Shown here: positions 33,117 through 41,525 of the stretch, piece after piece
How positions within the stretch are numbered: the stretch's first letter is position 1
Layout: each line of letters starts with the position of its first letter
NCBI GenBank assembly: GCA_011523545.1
Contig: WTGN01000008.1
Coordinates: forward strand, 21,908-85,907
Direction: 5' to 3'
DNA from: Chloroflexota bacterium
Lineage (GTDB): Bacteria > Chloroflexota > Anaerolineae > Aggregatilineales > Phototrophicaceae
Length of the DNA: 64,000 bases
Notes under the pieces: model-generated
What the model saw: only the letters and a program-made list of their open reading frames with translations
Told to the model about the DNA's origin: nothing
The model's database searches: none
Position numbers and translations under genes: made by a program

Positions 33117-34250
33117 TCATTTCAAGCGCCGGTCGTACCAGACGGGCAGCTCGCCCAAGGGGACGGCGATATGCAGGGCGGCCGCCTGCAGCGCGGTGCT
33201 GACAGCCTCCGGCTCCAGCGCGTGGACGCCGGTCGGTCGTTTGTGTTCCGCCGCCGGATCGCGCCCGGGCAGGAGGGCGTTCACGATCTTCTCGCTATCG
33301 ACCAGCAGCGGCATGAAGCGGCCATCCAGCAGATGCAGATTGATCTCGCCATGGAAGACGGTCGGTTTGCGCCCGCGTTTCTTGACCAGCTCGCTGACAT
33401 AGATGGACTGCAGGCCGCCCGCGTTCAGCTTCCAGCGCTGCCGGTCTCCCCGAAAGGCGCTGATGCTCTTCTCATACGGGTTGATGACGATGCGGTTCGG
33501 CTCGCGTTGAATGATCATTAGCAGCCGGGCGACATTCAGCAGCAGCAGGATGGCCACGGCAATGCCCAGGTATGGCAGCCAGGACGGATCCGGGATCAGC
33601 GTGCCGGCGATGGGCAGGCCCAGTTCGCTTGTCAAAGTCGCGATGGAGACCCACATATACAGCACCGTCAGCAGCGCATACCAGGCGATCTGACGTTGTT
33701 TGGCGCGCAGCCAGCGCGTCTCGCGAACCAGGCGCAGCTCGCCATCCGCCCCCTGTTTCTGCCCATCCGCCTCCAAACGCCAGGCGCCCAGATGCAGCGG
33801 CAGCGGCTCCAGCGGGATCGGCTCCGGCTCCGGCTCGGCGTCAAGCGGCGCGGTCGAGGCGAAGGGAATGCCCAAGGTCTTTGCCAGCGCCGTGCCGAGC
33901 TGGACCGCCGTGTCTTCATGCCGGCCGGCGTCGGCGTTCGAAAAGCGCAGCAGCTCAAACCAGCGGCTTGAGCGCGCCAGCGAAATCTCCGGCGACAGCG
34001 TCAGGCCCAAATGCCAGGAACGGGTCTCATTGGACCAGCCAAGCACGACCTGCCCGAGATCCGCCACCCCGATTTCGCCGGAATCGGGCAAGTCGCGGCT
34101 GACGGCGAAGTAGGCATTGTAGCGAAATGGCACGCCGGTCTTGGCTTCGACGATCAGTTTGGGCGCGGCCGGGGCATCGACCTGAATCAGGCGCCAACGC
34201 TCCGGGCTATAATCGACGAGGGAGTTTGCGGATACGGCGAGTCGTGGCAT
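33117..34250 (-). CDS. membrane protein of unknown function
   Basis: About 377 residues from the ATG at 34250 (MPRLAVSANSLVDYS). An N-terminal region of about 200 residues is soluble, with beta-strand character and a GIPFAS segment. A proline-rich linker (EPEPEPIPLEPLPLH) and two adjoining membrane helices (about 240-290: IAWYALLTVLYMWVSIATL and WLPYLGIAVAILLLLNVARL) follow, then a C-terminal cytoplasmic domain (INPYEKSISAF...). The frame stays open upstream to 34436 but with poor protein character. Divergent from the next gene. No family recognised. Confidence 0.65.
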   Translation of the reverse strand: MPRLAVSANSLVDYSPERWRLIQVDAPAAPKLIVEAKTGVPFRYNAYFAVSRDLPDSGEIGVADLGQVVLGWSNETRSWHLGLTLSPEISLARSSRWFELLRFSNADAGRHEDTAVQLGTALAKTLGIPFASTAPLDAEPEPEPIPLEPLPLHLGAWRLEADGQKQGADGELRLVRETRWLRAKQRQIAWYALLTVLYMWVSIATLTSELGLPIAGTLIPDPSWLPYLGIAVAILLLLNVARLLMIIQREPNRIVINPYEKSISAFRGDRQRWKLNAGGLQSIYVSELVKKRGRKPTVFHGEINLHLLDGRFMPLLVDSEKIVNALLPGRDPAAEHKRPTGVHALEPEAVSTALQAAALHIAVPLGELPVWYDRRLK

Positions 34251-34440
34251 ACGGCGATTTCGCTCTTGTGTCGCTGTCGGAAAACCAGCTTGCATTATGG
34301 CAGACATCGCCCGCATTTTGCAGGCGATATTTGCCCCGGTATGCAAACGGCGGCGCGGCGAAGAAAACTGTGTTGCAATGGCTGCATTGACCAAATGCCC
34401 GTGATGGCCCTGGTACGCGTTTCCCCTGCGCTGCACTTGA

Positions 34441-34449
34441 TGCTACAAT
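34441..34449 (+). promoter_or_regulatory. extended -10 promoter
   Basis: TGC plus TACAAT (34444-34449) lies 40 bases before ATG 34489, in the 238-base divergent gap. Confidence 0.5.
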
Positions 34450-34488
34450 CGCGATTTGATGAGAATTTAGCCACTGGACGGTGTTGGC

Positions 34489-36156
34489 ATGATAGTTTCG
34501 GCCGAGGCTTTGGCGCGCATTTTTCTAATCTTGCTGTACGTCCCGGTCATTCTTGTCTGTTACCGCTGGTTGATGCCGCGCCTTTCCCTTTCCTGCAAAA
34601 TCCTGGCGACCGTCATGCTGCTGGCGCAGGGGCTCATGATATTGGTATCCCTGGAGCTCCGCGCGCCGTCGCTTGAAGTCTGGTCGCTCTGGCACTTGAA
34701 CCACGAAAGAAACATTCCATCGTCATTTGCCTCGGCGCAACTGATGCTCGTCTGTGTTATAGCGCTGGCCACCGCCTGGCGCGGGCTGAAGCTGCCGGCC
34801 TGGCATCGTGTCTATCTGGCGGCTCTCGGCTTGTTTTTCCTGTATCTGGCCTGGGAAGAATTCCATGGCGTTCGCCGGCGGGTGTTCGGTGGCGATTGGG
34901 AGCTGTATTACGCCGCCTTTGGCGCGCAGATCGTCGTGGCGACGCTGTCTGTCGCCGCTCGCTCACCGCGGCGCGCCTGGGTTTGGCATGCTTGCCTGCT
35001 GGTCGGCCTGGCCATGAGCGCGCTTGGCGCCCTCGGCATCGAACAAGTCTATAATATGGAGCTTTGCGACACATCAATCAGAACGCAGGGCGAACGCTGT
35101 TTGCGCTATTTCTACGAAGAGCCGCTCGAGTTTCTCGGCATCTGGTTGACGCTGCTGGCTATGCTGGGTCAGTTTTGCGCCGCGGCGCCTCGGCCGCATG
35201 TGCGTATGCAGGCGCTGTTCTACGGCTTGCCCGCGCTCTTTACCATCGTGATGCACGGACCCTACACGATTTGGGAATTCGAGTACCGCTTTCAGACGCC
35301 GCGGGCCGCGATCGAGTATGAATCGGGCCTGGCGCTGCGAGCCTACGAGATTGAGCGCGGCGAGGCGGGCTTCAAGCTGCAGCTGTTCGCCGAAGTCAGC
35401 GAATGGATGCAATACAGCGGGATCGGCTATTCCCTGCATTTGGTCGACCAGGCGAGCAGCGCCTCGCTGGCCGGCGTTGATGACGCGGCTCATCGCCGTC
35501 AGTCATTTGTCGGGCGCGGCAGCAAAGGCGGCAGCGAATTCTACAAGCAGACCATTGAGCTGGCCCTGCCGCAAGACCTGGCGGTCAACCGCGCCTATTG
35601 GCTTGTGCTGACGCTGTGGCGCGAGGAGGGCGATGCCTATCTGCCTCAGCGCATCGCCTCGAGCGATCGGGCGCTGCTGACTGAGACCCAGCTGATTCTG
35701 GAGGAACTGGTCGTCCGGGCGGAAACGAGCGCGGCTGCGAGCGCCCCGCTGGCGGCATTCGACGGCGGGCTCGCGCTGGGTCAGGTCAACCTGCCCGAGA
35801 GCGCCCAGGCCGGCGCCGCCCTGACGATCGCCTTTGAATGGCGCGCGGAAAGCGACGGGGGCGAGGAATTTGTGCAGTTTCTGCATTTGGGACATGAAGA
35901 AAGCGGCGAATGGTGGGTCTACGATCAGCAGCCATTGGGCGCGCGCCTGCCGACCCGCTTGTGGTATGCTGGCCTGGTCGACAGCGTAACCTGGGAGGTG
36001 CCGCTGCCGGCTGATTTGGCCGCGGGGCGTTACGCCGTCTTAACCGGCTTGTACCGGAAATCCGACCGGGAGCGGCTGCCCGCCAAAGACGCGGATGGCA
36101 CACCCTATGTCGACGCGCGCGTGCCGCTTGGTTTCATGGTGATTGACGGGGCGTAG
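34489..36156 (+). CDS. polytopic membrane protein with external beta domain
   Basis: A 555-residue protein of unknown function. About eight hydrophobic helices fill residues 1-265, including LYVPVILVCYRWLMP and AALGLFFLYLAWEEF. Two Cys pairs may be on the outside (MELCDTS, GERCLRYFY). The remaining 290 residues are soluble and strand-rich, with two related parts (about 300-400 and 420-550). The second resembles beta-sandwich modules placed after glycosyltransferase-type membrane proteins (LPESAQAGAALTIAFEWRAE, AGRYAVLTGLYRKSDRERLP). A role at the cell surface is inference. Confidence 0.65.
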   Translation: MIVSAEALARIFLILLYVPVILVCYRWLMPRLSLSCKILATVMLLAQGLMILVSLELRAPSLEVWSLWHLNHERNIPSSFASAQLMLVCVIALATAWRGLKLPAWHRVYLAALGLFFLYLAWEEFHGVRRRVFGGDWELYYAAFGAQIVVATLSVAARSPRRAWVWHACLLVGLAMSALGALGIEQVYNMELCDTSIRTQGERCLRYFYEEPLEFLGIWLTLLAMLGQFCAAAPRPHVRMQALFYGLPALFTIVMHGPYTIWEFEYRFQTPRAAIEYESGLALRAYEIERGEAGFKLQLFAEVSEWMQYSGIGYSLHLVDQASSASLAGVDDAAHRRQSFVGRGSKGGSEFYKQTIELALPQDLAVNRAYWLVLTLWREEGDAYLPQRIASSDRALLTETQLILEELVVRAETSAAASAPLAAFDGGLALGQVNLPESAQAGAALTIAFEWRAESDGGEEFVQFLHLGHEESGEWWVYDQQPLGARLPTRLWYAGLVDSVTWEVPLPADLAAGRYAVLTGLYRKSDRERLPAKDADGTPYVDARVPLGFMVIDGA

Positions 36157-36175
36157 CGTATGGCTTGGCGGGCGT

Positions 36176-36203
36176 AGCGGGCGATTTGCTGAGTCGCCCC
36201 TAC
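36176..36203. repeat. extragenic palindrome copy
   Basis: GCGGGCGATTTGCTGAGTCGCCCCTAC, in the short gap before the gene at 36267. Confidence 0.8.
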
Positions 36204-36266
36204 AGATTTCTCGCCGGTTCTGTGATAATGACTTGACTGTTTCCGCAATGGCGGGGTGAAGCTGCG

Positions 36267-36632
36267 ATGGCGAAGCGCAGACGCAGAAAACCGAATATCT
36301 CGCAGGCCGTGCTTGATCAAGCGCGTCAAGGCGTCCTTGATGACGGGGGGCGGGACGCCGAACCGGCGCCTGAGCCGACGTCCGCCGCCGCGCCCAAAGC
36401 GCCCCCGCGCCGCCGCCGCGCCTTGCAGGCCGCTCAGCTGGAAAGGCGCAAAGATGAAGGCGCGCTCGATGCCGATTTTGTGGCGGAGCTGCTGGCCAAC
36501 CCGACCAAGGTCGTCAGCGAAGACGATTTGCGCGCCGACTACGGCTTTGTCATCAGAGACCTGCGCAACATGGGCATTTTGGCGGCTGCGCTCTTCATCA
36601 CGCTTGTCATCGTCTCCCTCGTCCTGCTCTGA
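36267..36632 (+). CDS. basic protein with C-terminal membrane helix
   Basis: A 121-residue hypothetical protein. The N-terminus is strongly basic (MAKRRRRKPNISQAV), followed by a Pro/Ala linker and a second basic patch (PRRRRALQAAQLERRKDE). Then comes a compact segment (LDADFVAELLANPTKVVSEDDL) and one membrane helix at the very end (MGILAAALFITLVIVSLVLL). It is tail-anchored with the basic part in the cytoplasm, where it could touch nucleic acid or phospholipid; this is inference. The frame of the next gene starts right after it. Confidence 0.6.
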   Translation: MAKRRRRKPNISQAVLDQARQGVLDDGGRDAEPAPEPTSAAAPKAPPRRRRALQAAQLERRKDEGALDADFVAELLANPTKVVSEDDLRADYGFVIRDLRNMGILAAALFITLVIVSLVLL

Positions 36633-36659
36633 TTGCGGAGGCTGCAAGGGGAGCGTGAC

Positions 36660-37778
36660 ATGCCCTGGTCATCTCTGCAGATCTTCTTGCGCCGTATCTC
36701 GACGCCGATCCGCCATCTGATTTCGCTATACGCGGCCCTGCTTGCGCTGTTCACGCTGCTGCGGTTGCTGCGCGTCAGCGGCTCGCCCCTCATCGACCTG
36801 GCCAATGCCTTTGCGCCCTTTTGCTACATGCCGCTGGTGGTCGCCTTTCCCTTGTCCATCCTTGTCACGCGCGGCGGCGGCGCACCCGTCGGCAATGCGA
36901 GAAAACGGCTCTCGCGCTTGAGCAAGCCGGCCGAAGGCGCGCATCCACCCCGCTGGAGCGTGCTCTTGCAGATCTGCCTGATCGCGATCGGCTTGTACTG
37001 GTTCGCCGTGCCCGGGATGTACCGGCGCCTCGACCCGCCTGCCGGCGAGACATTCTCGGTTGTGACCTTCAATGTGCAAGGCAGCAATCAAGAACTGGGG
37101 CGGGCGACGGACTGGCTGCTGGCGGCGGCGCCCGACCTGATCCTGCTGCAGGAAACGGCCGGTGGTTATGACGAGCGCCTGACGCCGCTGTACGATGTCT
37201 ACGCCCATGAAGATCATATCGAAGGCAGCGCGCGCGTCTTCTCGCGCTATCCCATTCTGGCGCGCGAGAGTCTGATTATCGAGGACGAGCCGGGCCGGCA
37301 TGCGCTGCGCTTGTTGCTCAATCAAGAGGGGCGCGAGCTGGCGGTCTACGCCCTGCATTTCACCCTGCCGCTGAACCCGCGCGCGGAAACCGACCCCGAC
37401 GCCGATATCGGCCCGGAGGCGCTGCTGCGTTACAACGAGCGCCGCCGCAACGCGCAGATCCGCCGTTTTCTCGATCTGCTGGCGCGTGAAAGCGCCCCCT
37501 ACATCGTCGCCGGCGATTTCAATATGAGCGACGCCTCGTTGATTTACGACGAGGCGGCGGCGCTGATGGGGGATGCCTGGCGCGCGGCGGGCAGTGGGGC
37601 GGGCAGAACCTGGCCGGTGGCGGAAGCGATTGGGCTGCCCCGGGTCATCCAACCCTTGCTGCGCATCGATTACATTTGGCACAGCCCGGCGCTGCGCCCG
37701 ACATCGGCGGCGGTCGGCGACGCCATCGGCTCCGATCATTTGCCTCTCACGGTGGAATTCGAATGGCGCGCGGACTGA
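36660..37778 (+). CDS. membrane-anchored endonuclease/exonuclease/phosphatase family protein
   Basis: About 372 residues from ATG 36660 (GGGGAG upstream). Three N-terminal membrane helices (to about residue 125) carry a C-terminal EEP domain, which cleaves phosphodiesters or phosphomonoesters with Mg2+. Motifs are FSVVTFNVQGSN (Asn), DLILLQETAGG (Glu), YALHFTLPLN (His), IVAGDFNMSD (Asp and Asn), RIDYIWHS (Asp) and SDHLPLTVEF (Asp-His). All active-site residues are present. The layout matches YafD/membrane EEP proteins. Substrate unknown: DNA, lipid head groups and sugar phosphates are all possible. Confidence 0.87.
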   Translation: MPWSSLQIFLRRISTPIRHLISLYAALLALFTLLRLLRVSGSPLIDLANAFAPFCYMPLVVAFPLSILVTRGGGAPVGNARKRLSRLSKPAEGAHPPRWSVLLQICLIAIGLYWFAVPGMYRRLDPPAGETFSVVTFNVQGSNQELGRATDWLLAAAPDLILLQETAGGYDERLTPLYDVYAHEDHIEGSARVFSRYPILARESLIIEDEPGRHALRLLLNQEGRELAVYALHFTLPLNPRAETDPDADIGPEALLRYNERRRNAQIRRFLDLLARESAPYIVAGDFNMSDASLIYDEAAALMGDAWRAAGSGAGRTWPVAEAIGLPRVIQPLLRIDYIWHSPALRPTSAAVGDAIGSDHLPLTVEFEWRAD

Positions 37779-37851
37779 TGCAGCCAGCGAACCGGCAGAA
37801 GCTCTTTATAGATAAACTTGCTGACCTCCGTCCGCAATCATTTCGAAATCT

Positions 37852-37879
37852 GTAGGGGCGACTCGGTGAGTCGCCCTAA
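37852..37879. repeat. extragenic palindrome copy
   Basis: GTAGGGGCGACTCGGTGAGTCGCCCTA. The CTCGGTGAG loop type is shared with copies at 60670 and 63779. Confidence 0.88.
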
Positions 37880-37953
37880 AACACGCGCGCGCACTGGCGA
37901 GCGGCTGTGGTAGAATATCTTTACGAACATCATAATCAGCACCGGAGAAACCT

Positions 37954-38211
37954 ATGGCAACCGAGCCATCACTTGACCACGAAGGACGGATTTCCGCGTT
38001 GGAAGCAGGTTATCAACATCTGGCGACCAAAGCGGATCTCGCGCACCTGCGCTTGGAATTCGAAAAGAGCGTCAACGAACTGAAGTCCGATGTGAGCAAT
38101 CTTCAGACTGATATGACCGGACTGAAAGACAGCATCAGGATGTCGGTCGGCATCACGGTCGCCGTTGTAGCGGTCATAAACGTGATCGCGCTGATTATTC
38201 TACGGGGCTGA
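37954..38211 (+). CDS. small coiled-coil / transmembrane protein (3 of 5)
   Basis: An 85-residue protein: an acidic N-terminus, a heptad stretch (HLRLEFEKSVNELKSDVSNL, then QTDMTGLKD) and one C-terminal membrane helix (ISVGITVAVVAVINVIALII-like). GGAG precedes the ATG by eight bases, and TAGAAT at 37911-37916 is a possible -10. The family pattern LATKADLAHLRLEFEK is like short DUF1640-type proteins. Function unknown. Confidence 0.7.
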   Translation: MATEPSLDHEGRISALEAGYQHLATKADLAHLRLEFEKSVNELKSDVSNLQTDMTGLKDSIRMSVGITVAVVAVINVIALIILRG

Positions 38212-38296
38212 AGCCGGGTCGAGACTTTGCGCTGCGATTCGGCGTCCGCCGCTGACATCAAGTCGCACCTGAATTGATGCGTCTTATATCGAAAAC

Positions 38297-39328
38297 ATGG
38301 ACGCGCGACTGCAATTCATCCCCATCATGATTGTCGGCTTTGGCGCCGCGCTTTGCCTGACGCCTTTGACGCGCCAGATCGCCATGCGCCTCGGCGTCAC
38401 CGCTGCGCCAAGCAAGCGCAACATCCACAGCCGTCACGTGCCGCTGATGGGCGGCGGCGCCATTTATCTGGCGTTTGTCCTGTCCATTCTTTTGTTCAGC
38501 CCGCCGGATCATTTGGTCGAGTTGGGCGCCATCGTCGCCGGCGCGACCCTGCTGGCTTTGATCGGCTATCTCGATGATCGCCGTCATCTCAGTCCGCGGG
38601 TTCGGCTGGTGGTGATGACGGTGGCGGCGGCGGTGGCGGCGCTTTCGGGTGTGCGGATTCATCTTTTCCACATCCCTCTGATCGATATTCCGCTGACCTT
38701 GTTTTGGATCGTCGCGCTGATCAATGCCGTCAACTGGATCGACAATATGGACGGGCTGGCGGCCGGCACCGCGGCCATCACCGCCGGTTTCTTCCTGCTG
38801 CTGGCGCTTTCGCAGGGGCAGATCCTGGTGAGCATGCTGGCGGCGGCCATCTTCGGCAGCGCCCTCGGTTTTCTGATTTACAACTACAATCCCTCAAGCA
38901 CTTTCATGGGGGATATGGGCGCTTATACGCTCGGTTTTGTGCTGGCGATTCTGGCGATCAAGCTCAAGTTCGCCGCTCAGCCTTTGAACGTCACCTGGAT
39001 GGTGCCGGTTTTTGTGTTGGCGCTGCCCATTCTCGATATCAATCTGGCGATATTCACGCGCCTGCTGGAGCGGCGTCCGCTGATGCTGGCGGGAACGGAC
39101 CACGTCTCGCATCGGCTGCTGCGCCTCGGCTTGACGCAGCGGCAGACGCTCGCCCTGCTTTATCTATTCTCGGCTGCTTACGGGCTGGTTGCGCTGGGCA
39201 TCAGCCAGGCGGCGGTGGAGCGGGCGCTGGCGATCGGCGGCCTGTCGCTCGTTGGCCTGGGCTTGATCTTCTGCCTGCTTGTCTTTATACGCTGGCGCGA
39301 GGAGAAAGAACGCCAATCGGCCGATTGA
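38297..39328 (+). CDS. MraY/WecA-type phosphoglycosyltransferase (GT4 family)
   Basis: A 343-residue polytopic enzyme that moves a sugar 1-phosphate from UDP-sugar to undecaprenyl phosphate, the first step of many cell-surface glycans. The signatures are MGGGAIYLAF, GYLDDRRHLSPRVRL (acidic pair), NAVNWIDNMDGLAAG (the second Asp motif) and MGDMGAYTLGFVLA. About ten membrane helices span the sequence. C-terminal LLEGRRPLMLAGTDHVSHRL-like sequence (RRPLMLAGTDHVSHRL) supplies the basic HxxH motif of WecA-type rather than MraY-type enzymes. The sugar is probably an N-acetylhexosamine. Confidence 0.92.
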   Translation: MDARLQFIPIMIVGFGAALCLTPLTRQIAMRLGVTAAPSKRNIHSRHVPLMGGGAIYLAFVLSILLFSPPDHLVELGAIVAGATLLALIGYLDDRRHLSPRVRLVVMTVAAAVAALSGVRIHLFHIPLIDIPLTLFWIVALINAVNWIDNMDGLAAGTAAITAGFFLLLALSQGQILVSMLAAAIFGSALGFLIYNYNPSSTFMGDMGAYTLGFVLAILAIKLKFAAQPLNVTWMVPVFVLALPILDINLAIFTRLLERRPLMLAGTDHVSHRLLRLGLTQRQTLALLYLFSAAYGLVALGISQAAVERALAIGGLSLVGLGLIFCLLVFIRWREEKERQSAD

Positions 39329-39334
39329 CCGCTC

Positions 39335-40558
39335 TCAGCCCAAAGCAGCGGCAACAAGTGAAAGACCGGCGCTCAGCTTGTCCCGCCAATCCGCTTTGGG
39401 ATGTCGAATGGCATTGGTGCAGACGCGAAAGAGACAGACAGCCTCTCGCAGCGCGAGCTCATTTGGGCGCCAGCGAAATCGCTCAATCGCGGCGGCGCGC
39501 AGCCGGTCATGGTATTGACGGCAATGCACCGCTCGTGACGGCCGCGCAAATCGCGCCGACCAGCGCAGATGAGCGAGGCAATTGCCAACATCCAGCATGG
39601 GATCGCCCGGCGCGATCTCTTCAAAATCGACCAGCGCGATTCTCCCGTCCCCGAGTTGCAGCATCTGATCATCATAAAAGTCGTTATGCGCCATGCAGCT
39701 GGGGCGCCATGAGCCGACGAAAGGATCCAGCGCGTCGCTGATGCCGTCCAATGTTCGGGACATCTCGTCAAAGTCGCGCAGGTTATGCCGGAAGCTCCGC
39801 AGCGCCCGGCGATAAGCGCGCTTGAGATTGAACGGGCGCGGATTGCGATCGTCAAGCGGCGTTTGCCAGAGCAGCTCAAGGCTGTTCAGCAAATGGTCGG
39901 GCGGCGGCGCCTTCCCCCGGCGGACGAGCGCGCGCAGGTTCCGCCCCTGTACTTCCGACAGCCACATAAGGCCCCCGTCCGCCCAGTATCCCGCCAGGCC
40001 GGGCACGATGAATCCAGACCGCTGCGATCGCCCGTAGGCGGCGAGAAATTGCGGGAACTCCGCCGGCCGAACAACGCGGGCATACAGCCGGACCTTGCCA
40101 ATGATGTGGCGCAGCACGGCGCGATACAGTGGTCGATAGCGAATCAGTTGAACGCGCGCGCGGCGCGCGGGCAAGCGCAGTACATGCTCGTTGACCAGCC
40201 CAAGGGCGCTATCAGGACGGGCGGCGCGGTGCAGCCCGGGCAGCCGCGGATCCTGCGGATAGCGATTCGCCGTCAAGCTGCCATCACGCGCGACCGTCGC
40301 CACAAAATGCTCCGGCGGCAGATAGCGCTCATGCGGCCAGCCGACTTCGTAGCTGACAGTGGCGCTGCGGCCGATATTGTGAATGAAATGGCGGATGCGT
40401 ATGCGCTGCGGCTCGCCATAATCCAGCGGCAGACGCGCCTCGCACATCGGCCATACCCAGCCCGGGTCAAAGAGCTTGGGCAGATCCGGCAGCTTTGAAT
40501 CCGCCGGGAACTCCAGCCGCTCGAAGAATAATCGATCCGCCGCTATCGCCGCGCTCAC
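39335..40558 (-). CDS. APH-like kinase family protein
   Basis: A 407-residue protein of the aminoglycoside phosphotransferase/choline kinase superfamily. The catalytic loop is CMAHNDFYDDQML (H-N-D form of HxD) and the metal-binding motif is ALVDFEEIAPGDPMLDVGN (DFE). The N-terminal 150 residues are less conserved. Its GTG start overlaps the TGA of the LysM gene by four bases (GTGA), so translation is coupled. It lies convergent to the WecA-type gene. Substrate unknown; small sugars or lipid-linked sugars would suit the surroundings. Confidence 0.82.
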   Translation of the reverse strand: MSAAIAADRLFFERLEFPADSKLPDLPKLFDPGWVWPMCEARLPLDYGEPQRIRIRHFIHNIGRSATVSYEVGWPHERYLPPEHFVATVARDGSLTANRYPQDPRLPGLHRAARPDSALGLVNEHVLRLPARRARVQLIRYRPLYRAVLRHIIGKVRLYARVVRPAEFPQFLAAYGRSQRSGFIVPGLAGYWADGGLMWLSEVQGRNLRALVRRGKAPPPDHLLNSLELLWQTPLDDRNPRPFNLKRAYRRALRSFRHNLRDFDEMSRTLDGISDALDPFVGSWRPSCMAHNDFYDDQMLQLGDGRIALVDFEEIAPGDPMLDVGNCLAHLRWSARFARPSRAVHCRQYHDRLRAAAIERFRWRPNELALREAVCLFRVCTNAIRHPKADWRDKLSAGLSLVAAALG

Positions 40559-41430
40559 GTTGAGACCAGGTCGCTGTCGGGCGAGTCGGGCGAGTCGGGC
40601 GTATCAGGGCTGGCGGGACTGTCGGGACTGTCGTTCTCGTTGCCCGTGGTGTCGAAGCCATCGCTGTCTGTGCCATCGTTGTCGGTGTAGTTGCCGGTGG
40701 TGTCGAAGCCGTCGCTGTCGGTGCCATCGTTGCTGGTTAAGTTGCCGGTCGTGTCATAGCCGTCGCTGTCCGTGCCATCGTTGTCGGTCCAATTGCCGGT
40801 GGTGTCGAAGCCGTCATTGTCCGTGACGGATCGCTGCTCGGACTGCCCTTGCGCCTGCTGCTGCGACTGTCCTTGCCCGAGCTGAGCCCCGCCGGAACCG
40901 CCCGGTTCAGGCGTGTCGTAGCCGTCGCTGTCCGTGCCGTCATTGCTCGTCGGAGGCGGCGTCGAGATGCCATCGAAGTCTGTCGTTGGCGGCGGCGTAT
41001 TGTAGCCATCGCTGTCGGTGCCATCGTCGTCGGTCGGCGGAATGGATGAATCAATGCGATCAGCGTCGGTATAGGTGAATTTCTGGCCCGGGTGGATCAA
41101 TGAGGGGTTGTCGGTTTGCGCCTTCAGCACCGCGTAGGGCACGCCCAGCCTGGCAGCCAAGCGCCAGAGCGTGTCACCCGGTCGGATGGTATAGGTGTAA
41201 ACCTGCGGATCCTCGTCCTCGTCCTCGTCATCACTGTCGTCATCGTCGTCATCATCGTCAGCGACCTGGGTGCTGCGCGGAACCAGAACCGGGGTGGCTT
41301 CCGCTTCCACATTTTCGACGCTCTGGGCGGCGATGAAGTGACTTCTTTGGGCGAATAAGGCAGCAATGAGCGAAAGCGCTATCACATTGAAAACAATTGT
41401 TGTCATCAGTGAAAATAGTTTGTTTCTCAT
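40555..41430 (-). CDS. LysM protein with calcium-binding-type Asp repeats
   Basis: A 291-residue exported protein. A signal-type helix (FSLMTTIVFNVIALSLIAAL) is followed by an acidic run, one LysM domain (YTYTIRPGDTLWRLAARLGV...NPSLIHPGQKFTY, about 78-122) that binds glycan chains of peptidoglycan, and then a long low-complexity tail. The tail holds Asp-rich units (DNDGTDSDGYDTTGN-like), including three perfect 17-residue units; the D-x-D-G-x-D-x-D-G spacing resembles thrombospondin type 3 calcium-binding repeats. The C-terminus is PDSPDSP-rich. Its TGA overlaps the GTG of the kinase gene. The SGNH hydrolase gene lies 96 bases upstream on the same strand. Confidence 0.85.
   Translation of the reverse strand: MRNKLFSLMTTIVFNVIALSLIAALFAQRSHFIAAQSVENVEAEATPVLVPRSTQVADDDDDDDDSDDEDEDEDPQVYTYTIRPGDTLWRLAARLGVPYAVLKAQTDNPSLIHPGQKFTYTDADRIDSSIPPTDDDGTDSDGYNTPPPTTDFDGISTPPPTSNDGTDSDGYDTPEPGGSGGAQLGQGQSQQQAQGQSEQRSVTDNDGFDTTGNWTDNDGTDSDGYDTTGNLTSNDGTDSDGFDTTGNYTDNDGTDSDGFDTTGNENDSPDSPASPDTPDSPDSPDSDLVST
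40636..40830. repeat. 51-bp tandem repeat inside the LysM gene
   Basis: Three consecutive 51-base units plus a partial fourth encode the Asp-rich 17-residue repeats (TDNDGTDSDGYDTTGNL, TSNDGTDSDGFDTTGNY, TDNDGTDSDGFDTTGNE). The repeats are close at DNA level, so copy number may vary between strains. Confidence 0.85.
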
Positions 41431-41525
41431 GGTTAAACCTTCTAGGAAACTGACGATAATACATTCTACCGCTCCATTAAAAAAGTGTCAAGCGATTACG
41501 CCGAATCTGATCGAAATGCGCGCGC

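Noticed and set aside
40636..40830. CRISPR-like array
   Set aside because: The repeat is 51 bases, in frame, without spacers, and encodes Asp-rich units of an open gene.
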